Shown piece by piece: positions 30,690 to 40,362 of a DNA stretch of 64,000 nucleotides. The translations under genes were made by a program, and so were the position numbers. The stretch is from positions 50,451 to 114,450 of the forward strand of contig RPFO01002162.1 in assembly GCA_009746045.1 (NCBI GenBank), in the 5' to 3' direction. Position 1 is the stretch's first letter. Each line of letters starts with the position of its first letter. Under the pieces are notes generated by a model. The model searched no databases. It saw only the letters and a program-made list of their open reading frames with translations, and was not told the origin of the DNA. The stretch is from Mesostigma viride (taxonomy: Eukaryota > Streptophyta > Mesostigmatophyceae > Mesostigmatales > Mesostigmataceae).

Positions 30690-33085
30690 CCTGTGTGGAA
30701 GATGCCAATCGTTCCTGCCTTGTGGCCTTGGAGAGTAATCCCAGGCATGTTTACAGGTTGAGCTGGGCCAACGTCAAGGAACGCAAGCCACATGCAATCT
30801 GGCCTGCAGACGGGCCTGGACCCCAGTGTTGGCTGGAGGGCCAGGTTAAGGACCAAGTAGTTGATGTGCCTGTCACTGACGTGGGAATTGGCTATCCCTC
30901 TGATGATGATGAGGTGCAGGAGGCAACTGCATCACCTGTGGTGGAGCCAACGGGGGCTGGGCCTGCACCAGGGTCCAAGAGGCCACTCATGGCAGACATT
31001 GTCCGGTCGCTCATGTTCAACAAGCACAAGGATCCCAAGGTATCTAAGTTGACTGAATGGGGTTCTTGCTGGGCTGCTACCCTAGAAGTGGATACTAACT
31101 CAGAGGTGTCTATCATCAGGGTGGAGGATGCTCAGGGCCTGAAGGTGAATAAGGCTGGCTGCAGGGCAGTGAGTGACTTTACGGGCACTGTAACAATGAA
31201 GATCCTAGGGGAAGTGACTGTGCCTATCCTGGGTGTCCCCACTGCGTTCTGTGTGGTGGAAGGGTACCAGGGGCCTGCCATTTTGGGCCAGAATTTCTTG
31301 TGCATGCCAGGAGTGACTCTGTCAGCAGATGAGCTTGCACTAGAAGGTCACGGCAGTTTGCCCCTCCAGAGATATCACTACTCCAAGGGTCTAGCTGTGG
31401 CAGTCAAGGCTGTGAAGGGGCAGCAGAGTGTGGGGCCTGAAGGCAAGGAGCCCATTGCTGAGGACTTGTTGATCATCCCAACCACCCTAGATCCACGGGA
31501 CTTGGGGGTGCACAAGTACCAGATTGCTGGTCACAGTCCTATTTCCTGGCACCAGTTGGTAGAGTTGATGCAAAGCCCCAAGATGGCTAAGGCATGGATT
31601 CTAGGGTTTGTCTCCAGTGGGCATGACTGGATAGTGTCTAACTGTGCTGAGCCTGTGGATGAGTTGCCCAGGGAGCATCAGTTGCTAAGGCTCTTGTTTG
31701 TGCTCAAGCTGAAGGAGATAGACGGGGTGCAGGTGCCACATGTGAGGCCAGTTGTGACTGAGTACCATGGCACGGGGGAGCTGACAGATGAGGAGTTGTA
31801 TACGCCTGGGATGCTGCATGATACCTGGAGGATTGTTCTGTGTATATATCTGTCTTTCCTGGTCAAGGGCATTGCGTACAGCTCTGTGCTGATTGATTTC
31901 AAGAGGGCTTTTCTCAAGGGTGATGTGGAGCAGGCCAAGGAGACGTGGCGTGATATCCCTCCCTTCTTTGTAACAGTGCCCAAGGTGTGGAGAGCAGAGA
32001 TCAAGTCAAAATATCTCAGAATACTCAAGGGTTTGGAGGGTCTCAGGTCCAGCCCTATCATCTGGAGAAAGAGCCTGGAAAAGTTTCTGAAAACTCACTG
32101 TGGCTTTACTGTGTCTCCAGTTGATCCTTGCTTGTTCCAGAGTACTCATGAAGGGTTGCCTGTGTTTGCATCTCTGCATGGAGATGACCTGCACCTTCTA
32201 GGGCCTCCTGAGTGGGTGGATTCAGTACTGTCCAAGATCCAGAAGAGGTTTGAGTTAGGAAAGGTCCAGCACATGAAGCAGGATGAGCCCATGGTGTTTT
32301 GTGGAATGCAGGCCACGCTGATCAAGAGGGCAGGCACTTGGTTTATCAAGATGGAGGGTGGCAACAACTATCCTCAGCAGATCATTGATGCCCTCCAGCA
32401 GCCCATTACCCAGGCCAGGTGTGCCACAATCAGGGGAATGTTGGCTTGGCTAGCTAGCATTTGTGCCCCAGATTTGTTGGTGCTGAGTAGGCTCACAGAT
32501 GCTCAGCTGGTTGAGGTAGGGGCAGAGCAGGTGGTTGAGTCTGTCAGGAGCTCACCTCCACTCATACTGGCAGCTGTGGACTTGTACAAACCACTCAACA
32601 TGGTGCTTTTTGTGGACAGTTCCATGGACAGCAGGAAGGTGACGGATGTCAGGGGTAGGGCAGCAGCACTCATTACACTACAACAGGAGCACACTTCTCT
32701 GGTCAGCTGGTACAGTAGGTTACAGAACAGGGTGACGCCCAGCAGTGACATTGCTGAGTGCAGGGCAATATGTGAAGGGCTACACACTGCTCTTTACCTC
32801 AGGGAGTTATTCTACCAGCTCTGTCAGGTAGCTTCCTGTAGCTTGCAGCTGCACACACTGGTCAAGACAGACAGCATGGGCATGGTGCAGTTTGTGCACA
32901 GACAGCTCGCCAGGAGCAGGGATCTGGATTATTTGTTGCTGAAGGAGATGTCTTACCTTGCTCATCTTGAACATGTGCCTGGTGTTGACAACCCAGCAGA
33001 CGCCCTCACCAAGCTGGAGAGCAAGGCTGAGCTACAATACCCTGTGCTCAAAGGGCTCATGGACCCCTTTTCTGGTGGGACTTGA
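30635..33085 (+). CDS. Copia-2 polyprotein: IN tail, retropepsin-like, RT, RNase H
   Basis: The frame starts at a GTG and is really the continuation of integrase after a frame change. In order: the SH3-like IN tail (GKWQNGVVTCVED); an acidic linker; a retropepsin-like domain with LEVDTNSEVSII (DTNS at 31091-31102) and AILGQNFL; a copia RT with IDFKRAFLKGD, LEGLRSSPIIW, SPVDPCLF and the catalytic HGDD (32177-32188); then RNase H with FVDSSMDSR, LVSWYSRL, AECRAI and the terminal NPADALTK. About 816 codons without a stop suggest recent selection. Departures from typical copia are the PR position, a missing active-site Gly in PR, and HGDD instead of YVDD. Confidence 0.88.
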   Translation: MEGAINAGQRGKWQNGVVTCVEDANRSCLVALESNPRHVYRLSWANVKERKPHAIWPADGPGPQCWLEGQVKDQVVDVPVTDVGIGYPSDDDEVQEATASPVVEPTGAGPAPGSKRPLMADIVRSLMFNKHKDPKVSKLTEWGSCWAATLEVDTNSEVSIIRVEDAQGLKVNKAGCRAVSDFTGTVTMKILGEVTVPILGVPTAFCVVEGYQGPAILGQNFLCMPGVTLSADELALEGHGSLPLQRYHYSKGLAVAVKAVKGQQSVGPEGKEPIAEDLLIIPTTLDPRDLGVHKYQIAGHSPISWHQLVELMQSPKMAKAWILGFVSSGHDWIVSNCAEPVDELPREHQLLRLLFVLKLKEIDGVQVPHVRPVVTEYHGTGELTDEELYTPGMLHDTWRIVLCIYLSFLVKGIAYSSVLIDFKRAFLKGDVEQAKETWRDIPPFFVTVPKVWRAEIKSKYLRILKGLEGLRSSPIIWRKSLEKFLKTHCGFTVSPVDPCLFQSTHEGLPVFASLHGDDLHLLGPPEWVDSVLSKIQKRFELGKVQHMKQDEPMVFCGMQATLIKRAGTWFIKMEGGNNYPQQIIDALQQPITQARCATIRGMLAWLASICAPDLLVLSRLTDAQLVEVGAEQVVESVRSSPPLILAAVDLYKPLNMVLFVDSSMDSRKVTDVRGRAAALITLQQEHTSLVSWYSRLQNRVTPSSDIAECRAICEGLHTALYLRELFYQLCQVASCSLQLHTLVKTDSMGMVQFVHRQLARSRDLDYLLLKEMSYLAHLEHVPGVDNPADALTKLESKAELQYPVLKGLMDPFSGGT

Positions 33086-34048
33086 AGTCCAGCCTTTGCC
33101 AGTTGGTGGCTGACCAGTGCTGTTGTCCCCAGGGGGGAGGGCAACAGGTAGCCTACCTGTCACCAAGCAGGTAGAAGGCTCAACAGGAGCAAGCTCTTCC
33201 TGTAAAGGATTAGCACAGTGGGATGCCTTTGGCCTCGGGCAGTTAGGCCATGACAGGGCAGGCCATGTTGAGAGTTCTTCCAGGTTGTTTGTATATATCT
33301 CTCTTGTTTAGTTTTCTTTAGCTGTGAATAAGTGACAACCTTGGATATTATGGTGTTGTAACCTGACAGTTGGGCCTTGCTGGTGCAGGCTGGTCCACTG
33401 GGAACACTCAACATTGGTTTTGGTGGATATTCTATAATAAAACATAATCATGTTGTATGCCAATCTCTCTTGTTGTCTGTCATGTGACCAGGTTAAGTTT
33501 AACCTGGGGTTCTGGGGTAGGGTTCGATTCCCTAGTTGAGCCACAGCCTGGTATGTATGACTCCTGGGCTTTAACACCCAGTGATGACATGGGCTCCCCA
33601 TCAAGCAGTGGCACAGTGGTGTTGAAGTGGTTTCCATTGGTGAACATTTGGATGGATGATGCCTGGAACGCTCGGGGCGGGCGCCATGAAACGGGCGCCA
33701 GTGATAACTGGGAAGACCAGGAACTCACTGTAATACGTTTCCTGTAGTCAGGGCCTCTCATTCAGATATCCAGGATATGTTGCCTAAGGAATATTCAATA
33801 TCCTCCTTTAAGCCCAAGCCAAGGTACAGTTGCAAAAGAAAGGGTTGGGGATGACCTGCAGGTCAAGTTAATGATCAGCTGGCAGGGTTGAACCATAGAT
33901 CCCTAAGAAGGATACCATTAAGGTGGCAAAAGGGGTGCTCATGAGGCTTATTATAAGTCCAGGGTGACCAGGTGTCCATTTCACAAGGCAGCAAGGAATG
34001 GGTTGGTCATGGTGTGAAGCTTGCAGCTCCAAAACAAGAAAGGGTTGG
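33086..34048 (+). other. Copia-2 3' non-coding region
   Basis: Nearly 1 kb lies between pol and the 3' LTR. At about 33610-33740 are short echoes of the LTR (for example GGGAAGACCAGGAACTCACTG against GGGAAGACCAGAAACTCACTG at the LTR 3' end), suggesting a diverged internal LTR fragment. It ends in a purine-rich tract next to the LTR. No gene is seen. Confidence 0.6.
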
Positions 34049-34691
34049 AGTTAGCATATTGGTGATGCAATATGCTAAGCATGTCATACTTGAAGTGGCC
34101 TTTCCAACGCCGTGCTAAACGCCTCATTTGGACAAGGAACTTGAGAGTTATCAAGTCCCGAAGTAATGCCGCCGGACGCTACAGCAGTACCAGGACTAAG
34201 GACACGTGAGGGACAGGGCACGTGGCAGTGTTGGGTGAACCATCACACGTTACGTGTCACAGGACCGACTGTCACTAGGAGGTACTGTGGTCAATATTGG
34301 TTGATGGTACCAAGAATGTCACAGGACTTCAGGACTGGCAGTCCTGCAGGCCTGGGATGGACGGGTACTTGTCATGACGGATAAATCCAGAGCGTTACTG
34401 TCATTCATGGAAGGACAGACGTCCTGGATTGATGCAACCAAGGAAATTGACAGTGGCGGACCTGCCAAGGCGTGCAAGGCCTGGCAGCAATGGTGAGACC
34501 TAGAAAGGCTCGGACACAGCAGTGGCCAAGCGTCTTTCCCAACACCGTCCGTGGGTACTGCCGCCTCAGGCTAGTGACCACAGGGTAGTGAGGCAACTGT
34601 GGTAAAGGTTAAAAGCCGCTGGTTGAAACCATGGCTCCATTCATCACATCTTGGGAAGACCAGAAACTCACTGATCCGCGTTCATCTAAAT
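34049..34691 (+). repeat. Copia-2 3' LTR (643 bp)
   Basis: It matches 26521-27164 apart from a one-base difference in a T run. It is followed by the target copy GACCC. Confidence 0.92.
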
Positions 34692-34696
34692 GACCC

Positions 34697-35130
34697 CGCG
34701 TCCAGTATTTGACCGCAGACTCCCCCTGCTGCTTTACAATACGCTGGATCTGGCGTGTCTTTTCCAACCTGTAGGACTCGGTCTGGAACGGCTGTCTGAG
34801 CGTCGCGCGCAGCTCGCGGCAGACAACGCTGGCGCGCTGATCCGCGATGGTGCCGACAATCCGAGATGCCAGTCCCTTGATACAGCCAAGGATGGCAGCC
34901 AGCAGAGCTTCATCGCATGCCTTGGTCACATCGCTGGTGGGATCTGCCGTGCCCTCGAGCACGTCTAGAACCCCCTGCGAACGGCAGGTAGCAATAAAAA
35001 GCTGCTCGAACTCTACCCATCCGGCAAAATCCTCGGTGGCATCAATACGCCCAAAATTCTTCAAGGCTAGCTGGACTGCCCGTGCATTCACTAGTAATTT
35101 GGGGTTCTCAGGCTCAGCACGTGGAGGCAT
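34697..35130 (-). pseudogene. Copia-3 gag, N-terminal half
   Basis: The start is ATG at 35130 (MPPRAEPENPKLL). It shows a copia gag-type helical domain (ATEDFAGWVEFEQLF) and the GESAVKYWTRG motif at the truncation, where gags typically have a Y-W/Y-x-R segment. It continues in phase at 26515. Confidence 0.82.
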
Positions 35131-35363
35131 GGTAGTAGAAACCCCACAACAAGCTCAGGCTAGAAGAACAGCTTGCTCAAATAAAGAAGTAACCAAAAGA
35201 ACAACTGGAGGGACGCAGCAAACGTGACCGCAACTCGGAATGGATCGAACCAGCGACAGGGCAGGCCAAGCACCAAAAAGTCACACTGGATAAAAAAATG
35301 CCGAGTGCTGCACAGTAGCAACGCGTCACGGGCTGGCAGGGAAAAAAAAACTGGTCGTGCCAA

Positions 35364-35600
35364 TTAGTCACTGATATCCGCACCCTCACTCTGGAGGTAC
35401 TGCAGGTAGGAACCAAGCAGGGTGTTCAACATCACAAAATCAATAGGGCATTCCCCCTGAGGTGAGTCATACGTAGCCCTGATTATCTCGACAATCCAAC
35501 GCCTTGCCTGCACAGGATTAATGGCCACAGTAGCTCGCCTGCCTTGGAACTCAAAGGTAACAGTAACCAGGTCAATGCTGGAGTGATCAGGTCCAGACAT
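35364..35600 (-). CDS. Copia-3 small ORF upstream of gag (78 aa)
   Basis: It starts MSGPDHSSIDLVTVTF and ends GADISD, with a compact, plausibly folded composition (RRATVAINPVQARRW). It sits between the priming site and gag. No family is recognised, and it may be spurious. Confidence 0.35.
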   Translation of the reverse strand: MSGPDHSSIDLVTVTFEFQGRRATVAINPVQARRWIVEIIRATYDSPQGECPIDFVMLNTLLGSYLQYLQSEGADISD

Positions 35601-35729
35601 GTAAAATTCTTGTCACCAAGGATTTCCCAGAAGGTAGCAAGGAAAAAAGGGCCAATAATATCCGCAAGCCAGCTTAGGACGTACTGATGTGGCCTGAAAA
35701 CGTATTCGTAACTTAGCTGGTCGATACCA

Positions 35730-36442
35730 TGTCAAATATTTCACTACTCAGCTTAATCCAACCCAGCCAAGAATCATGAAATCCTGGCTCAATTGGAGGA
35801 AAGCTACGATCTGAAGACCATGACTTGAATCGACAAAATATGGCGAATTTAATGATGTTAATCCGCTTTAATATTTGTCAATATATACTCGGCGGCGGCC
35901 ATGTAAGGGCCAGCTGCCATAGCATACTTGTCAAGGCTTAATTGTGTAAAGGAGCAACCAAAAGACTTAAGGCTACGTTGCCCTTGCGAGGCAAGTCACA
36001 ACACACACATTGTTGACCGTCCGATAGGAGCGGCGCAACACAGTTCGTTGGATGCAGGCATGCATGCGCATAGGAAAAGTCATACATGCCAAAGTCTAGG
36101 TGGGAGTGGCGTCGCGTCAAGTACTCTACCATTTAAGTCTGATTTCTTTCCTTGGGCGGCGCCTACAAAGGCTCAACTTTAACACTAGCCGTTGGTACAC
36201 TACAGACGGCGCGGCGCGGCGCCAGGACAAAGCGCCACAAAGATATGGGCAGGACTTATGCCGAATGTCATGCTCATGCGTAGCTCACACCAGAGCTATA
36301 CACGAAAATTTTTCCGTCAACCGTAACGCAACATAGAATGGCCCAAATCTATCTCGGCCGATCATAACTGTTACGGCCAAATAAATAAGACTTGGCCAAT
36401 AAATTAGATAGGCCTACGAACACCGAAAATTAGCGATTGGCA
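35730..36442 (-). repeat. Copia-3 5' LTR (713 bp)
   Basis: It is the partner of 25093-25810. On the minus strand it ends ...TTTGACA and is followed at once by TGGTATCGACCAGC, which shares TGGTATC with the plant-type initiator-Met priming site. Confidence 0.9.
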
Positions 36443-37378
36443 ATGAACCCTCGCGAGATCGACGAATGGACGCGTATGTGGGTACAGATCTACTGGGCGT
36501 GGTGCAACCACAATGGGTGGGAGCTAGCTACCGAGGTTCTTATCTCCTACGTCGTCACCAACTGCATGGATCCCTCAGTGGTCGGCATACTCAACTGTGA
36601 GAGTGTCGCGTCGCGCTTGTACCCTCGCACAGTAGAGGAGCTACTAGAGCGCATTGAGCGCAAGCTGGTGCCCCCTGACTGGAAGCTCCACGAGCGTCTG
36701 GCTTTTTCCAAGCTACGCCAAGGCTCCACGCCGTTCCGCGACTTTCTGACAGAGTTTGAAGCATTCTCGGCTCGCATTGAGGACTTGACCTGGACCGAAT
36801 ATAGGGCGCGGTTCATTGAGGCGCTGAGTCCGGAACTCCTAGATGAAGTGCTAAAGCGCTTTGCTGAGATACCGTGGGAGCAGTGGGATGTGATCGAGAT
36901 CCAGCAGTACCTTCTAAAGGTGTCAGATGTGCTCGCACGCCGCCGCGCAGCGGTCACCTATCGGCATGCTGGTGCTGCACCGCGTCGCATCCACTTCACT
37001 ACGGTGGACCAAGACGGGTCCTCTGAGGACATTATCTACCGCGAGTTGGAGGACGGCGACTATGAAGCGCCCCAGGTCAATAATGCAATCGATGCGTCCA
37101 AGGCGCGATGCTTCCGGTGCGGCGAGGTCGGTCATCTCAAGAAGGACTGCACGCGACCACCACGGGATCGCGATCGTGGCGACGAGCAGACGTCACCCCG
37201 TTTCTCCGGGCCTGCCTTCGGTAAGCGCCCGGAACAAGCTTGCACGGCGCCCAGACCGGCCTCGCAACGCGGGCGAGCGCGCAGCCAAGCTGCAGGACGC
37301 CCGGCAGCGTCCCACGCAGCACCAGACGCCCCGCGCTACGGGTCCTTCGTTCCAGCGGGTGAACCGCGAGTTGAATGA
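36443..37378 (+). pseudogene. Gypsy-A gag, C-terminal part with zinc knuckle
   Basis: It continues the frame of 25063-25092 from ATGAACCCTCG. It carries the Ty3-type retrotransposon gag domain (LRQGSTPFRDFLTEFEAF, aligning with LQQGTKSFKEYMKEFDAQ in Gypsy-B) and the knuckle CFRCGEVGHLKKDC. The frame closes at 37378, while a more likely continuation runs in another frame to about 37544, indicating a frameshift near 37340. Confidence 0.8.
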
Positions 37379-37489
37379 GTTGTTCTCACAGCAACAGGAC
37401 TCCGGTAATGGCGCCTCGTGGGTTATGGATGGCAAGGCGGTCGCCGGCTATGGGCATGGCGACGAGGAGGATGAGGTAGAGGGGGAAGA

Positions 37490-38288
37490 GTGGACCGGGC
37501 GGTCGACCGAGGCGGTCTCCCGGCCCTCCGTTCCTCGTGCCTAGTGTCCCTGCCTACACGGATAGAGGTAGATGTAGGACAGGTAGATAGGGTAGCGCAA
37601 GTCAATAACGTCGGGCAGATAGACAGCTTCGATAAGGACACCCCGTTGGTAGCGAATACCAGCGCGGGCGCAGAATCAGTCGTTACAGTAGATAGTCGCT
37701 CCCCGCTTGTAGCGAATACAAGCCTGGATGCATCCTTGGGCGAGACTTCTGCCCCAAGCACGCAGCCGGCCACGGGTAGCGCAGCGAGCTCCGACCAGCC
37801 TACGCGCGCAACTCCGGCTTGTACCCGCAACTTGCTCCTTTTTAGGGGAGGTCTGGCTGTACCGGGATCAGCATTAGACCCCTACCTCAAGGACAAGACC
37901 GTCATGGACGTGCAGTTCATGGTGGACACGGGTGCGTCTACGTCGTTCATCAACGAGGCATTGGCGCGTCGCGTAGGATACGACATCCGGCCACATGCGA
38001 CAGTGGTGAATGTGACCTATTCAGATGGTCGCAAGAGCCCCTCGCCCAGGTGGCCGGGTTGATATCAAGGCTGTGATTCAAGGCATCCCTGTGGAGCTCA
38101 CAGCCACGGTCGCACCGCTGGGAGCTGCGGACATCATCATCGGCATCGACTGGTTGGACGCGCAGGATGTGGACATTAGCATTCGACGTCGCGTGGTGTG
38201 GTTCCCTGACGGTTCCTTTTGGAGTCCTGTCAGCGAATATGCAGGGCTAATAGGGTTAATACCAAGTGCAGGGCCCCGACGTGCATAA
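37490..38288 (+). pseudogene. Gypsy-A aspartic protease (frameshifted)
   Basis: The frame to 38062 ends in a classic retropepsin start, FMVDTGASTSFINEAL. The rest of the domain (IIIGIDWLDAQDVDI, WFPDGSFW) is in another frame from 38025 to 38288. Gypsy-B has the same arrangement with VLVDSGAASSFVSEAL and LLGLDWHQ. One insertion-type frame change near 38035 disrupts it. Confidence 0.78.
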
Positions 38289-39100
38289 CATCACGCACGA
38301 GCGGGAAGTCACCCAGCCCCGCAACGCTTCGCAGATCCTCTTGAGCCTCAAGTCACTGGAGAGTAAGTTGCGTCGAGGCAAGGAGTACTACATGTACCGT
38401 CTGGACCTCTCCAACATAGAGGTTCTCCTTAATGAGATCGGCGTGGGGTTTACACCCGAGGAGACGGAGCGTTATAACGCGGTTCTAGCGCGACGGGAGA
38501 AGCTCTTTGACGAAAGCAAGCAGGAGTTTCCCCCGCACCGCTCAGTCAGTGCTCCACCGCATCCAGGTAAAGGAGGGCTACGGTCCCACGTCTTCCCCCA
38601 TGTACCGCATGGGTCCAGTTGAGCTGGTGGAGCTGAAGAAGATCTTGATGGCGCTCTTGGAGCGGGGTCTCATCGAGCCTAGCAACAGCCCCTTCTCGGC
38701 TGGTGTGCTACTGGTCCCTAAGCCTGGGGGCAAGTGGCGGCTCGTCACGGACTACCGGAAGCTCAATGCTATCACGGTAAAGTCCAAGTACCCCCTTCCG
38801 CGCATCGACGATATCTTCAACCGCGTCCAAGGAGCCACGTGCTTCACAGTCCTAGACTGCGCGGATGGCTTCTGGCAGCTTCGCATCGCCCCGGAGGATT
38901 GTCACAAGACGGCGTTCAACACGCCCTTTGGGCATTACCAGTTTCGGGTGGCCGCGATGGGTTTGTGCAATTCCCCCGCGAGCTTCCAGATGCTCATGAA
39001 CGACATCCTCCGCCCTGTCATGGGAACCGCGCATCTTCCGCAGGTTTCCCGTGACCTCAAGGACCCCAACAGGGGCGTGAAGCCCCCGTGGTCCTACAAG
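38266..39100 (+). pseudogene. Gypsy-A reverse transcriptase, N-terminal part
   Basis: A linker (to about 38560) shifts frame and leads into the palm and fingers of a Ty3/gypsy RT: LIEPSNSPFSAGVLLVPK, WRLVTDYRKLNAIT, FTVLDCADGFWQL, FGHYQFRVAAMGLCNSPA. It is cut at CGCAC (39101-39105) by Gypsy-B. The next residues, including the catalytic LDD, resume at 55373. Confidence 0.85.
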
Positions 39101-39105
39101 CGCAC

Positions 39106-39677
39106 TGTTACGTCGCGTAACAATTCGTTGTAGTTACGGACGTAAATTAGGTCCTTTGCCTCGGTTGTCCCTAGGTTTACGTTTAGGCTCCTACCGGGAC
39201 ATTATTGTCCTCGTAACAGTACTGTGGTACATTGGGTGCCGTTGGGCGCCGCGCCGCGTACTTTACTAGTGGTCCTGATCCTGTGGTAGAATGTAGTGGA
39301 CCAGCGTGCATCAGTAGATTTAGTGGACCAGCGTGCACCTGTAGGCGAGGGCCATGTCGGCCCGAGCGTGTTGGACCGTTGGTGACCATTTATGCGCGTT
39401 CTACCCCTTGTGTGTGCACTCGGCGTGTGTTAAATGAATTAACACATATTAGCTTGGGTCACGGCAGTGTAGTTGTGTTTCCTTCCTCTTTTCCTGGAGT
39501 AAACGGGTTTGACTAAATGGCCTATGGCATATTACAGTAGTACATATGTAAATGCATTGAGATCTGGTTCGTCTCGGTCGTCTTTCGCTAAGGGTGCAAA
39601 TAGAAGTGGCCTTACTAGTCTAGGTAGTATTAGGACAAGTAGAGGTAGAGGTGGCGGCCGAGGCTTGCGGCGTAACA
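39106..39677 (+). repeat. Gypsy-B 5' LTR (572 bp)
   Basis: It starts TGTTACG and ends CGTAACA. The first 17 bases, TGTTACGTCGCGTAACA, are themselves an inverted repeat, so the 3' terminus motif is also present at the 5' tip. It looks identical to 54796-55367. Confidence 0.95.
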
Positions 39678-39678
39678 A

Positions 39679-39696
39679 TGGACTCGGAGGTAGTTT
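39679..39696 (+). promoter_or_regulatory. Candidate primer binding site of Gypsy-B
   Basis: TGGACTCGGAGGTAGTTT begins one base after the LTR, paralleling Gypsy-A. The matching tRNA is not identified. Confidence 0.6.
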
Positions 39697-40206
39697 AGAT
39701 AGAGCGCGAGACGACGATCCTTTGCAACATACGTCATTGAATCAACCCTTCCGCGGCTGGGAAACAGAAGACGACACCTACTTGACAGGTAATGGGCGGG
39801 TCGCCGTCAAGCTAGGGGGATAGTGCTGCCTGATTCAGGACACGCCCTGCCTAGAAGTTAGACCTGCTCAAAGCGGAAACTCCTTTCGTAGATAGCTCCT
39901 TTTTCCTCGTCTTGTTTTCCTTAGAAAGATGGTTTACTGCCGTAGACAGTTGCTGGTTTTGGTTCGACGATAGAGAGACGGCTAGCGTCTCGTAGATTAC
40001 CCTTTTTCTGCATCGTGCCTGCTTCGTATTTAGACGACCCATCGCCGGACGCAGAATTCTTGATTCCGGATACTTACGACCACCTGGCGCTGGAAACATC
40101 GCCCCTACGTGCGTCGTCAATCTGGTTCGGTTTCAGACACCCGAGATAAGTCGCCTTCTCCTCGTTCTCCTCATTTGACTGCTCAAGACCTACCAGGTGC
40201 GTTACC
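39697..40206 (+). other. Gypsy-B leader between priming site and ORF1
   Basis: About 0.5 kb without a recognisable gene; presumably the 5' untranslated/packaging region. Open frames that cross from the LTR have no known domain. Confidence 0.5.
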
Positions 40207-40362
40207 ATGAGCCAACGGCGATCTTTTACTGCTCCTTCCCATTCTTCTAGCGATAATAGTCTAGCTAAATATTACGTAGTGATTACGCCTCAATGGTCCT
40301 CCATTTTCCTTTCTTGGTCCGACGCTAGGAAGATTGTTCAGAATCGTGTTTACAACGTAATC
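40207..40362 (+). pseudogene. Gypsy-B ORF1 (hybrid-binding domain), first half
   Basis: The start is ATG at 40207 (MSQRRSFTAPSHSS). It encodes the first half of an RNase H1-type hybrid-binding domain (KYYVVITPQWSSIFLSW) and is interrupted after codon 52 (ATC, 40360-40362) by the PAT element. The second half resumes in phase at 45863 (RYKKFMSFEEAQQFL). The rejoined frame is 130 codons and homologous to Gypsy-A ORF1. Confidence 0.82.

Larger units (their letters stand above)
26521..34691 (+). mobile_element. Copia-2: near-intact copia-type LTR element with rearranged pol
   Basis: The LTRs 26521-27164 and 34049-34691 differ essentially by one T in a homopolymer. The target duplication is GACCC (26516-26520 and 34692-34696), inside the Copia-3 gag. 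Termini are AGTTAG...CTAAAT, again not TG...CA. Order on the plus strand: ORFa, ORFb, gag, [UGA], integrase, retropepsin-like domain, RT, RNase H. The only evident lesion in gag-pol is one frame change near 30640-30690. A purine-rich tract (AAACAAGAAAGGGTTGG) abuts the 3' LTR. It is the best reference copy for the Copia-1/Copia-2 lineage. Confidence 0.92.
25093..36442 (-). mobile_element. Copia-3: pol-less copia-type LTR element carrying Copia-2 inside
   Basis: The LTRs 25093-25810 and 35730-36442 begin TGTCAAATATT and end ATTGG(G)CA on the plus strand. They differ at roughly ten positions (about 1.4 percent by eye). The 5-bp duplication ATGAA flanks the element (25088-25092 and 36443-36447). 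Orientation is minus: the bases next to 35730 read TGGTATCGACC on the minus strand, a plausible initiator-Met-like priming site. The interior holds a small ORF, a copia gag split by Copia-2, and only about 230 bp between gag and the 3' LTR, so PR, IN, RT and RH are missing. It must rely on a helper. Confidence 0.9.

Noticed and set aside
39105-39133. Gypsy-A RT ending naturally at 39133
   Set aside because: The last codons come from the Gypsy-B LTR; the CGCAC duplication and in-frame resumption at 55373 show interruption, not termination.
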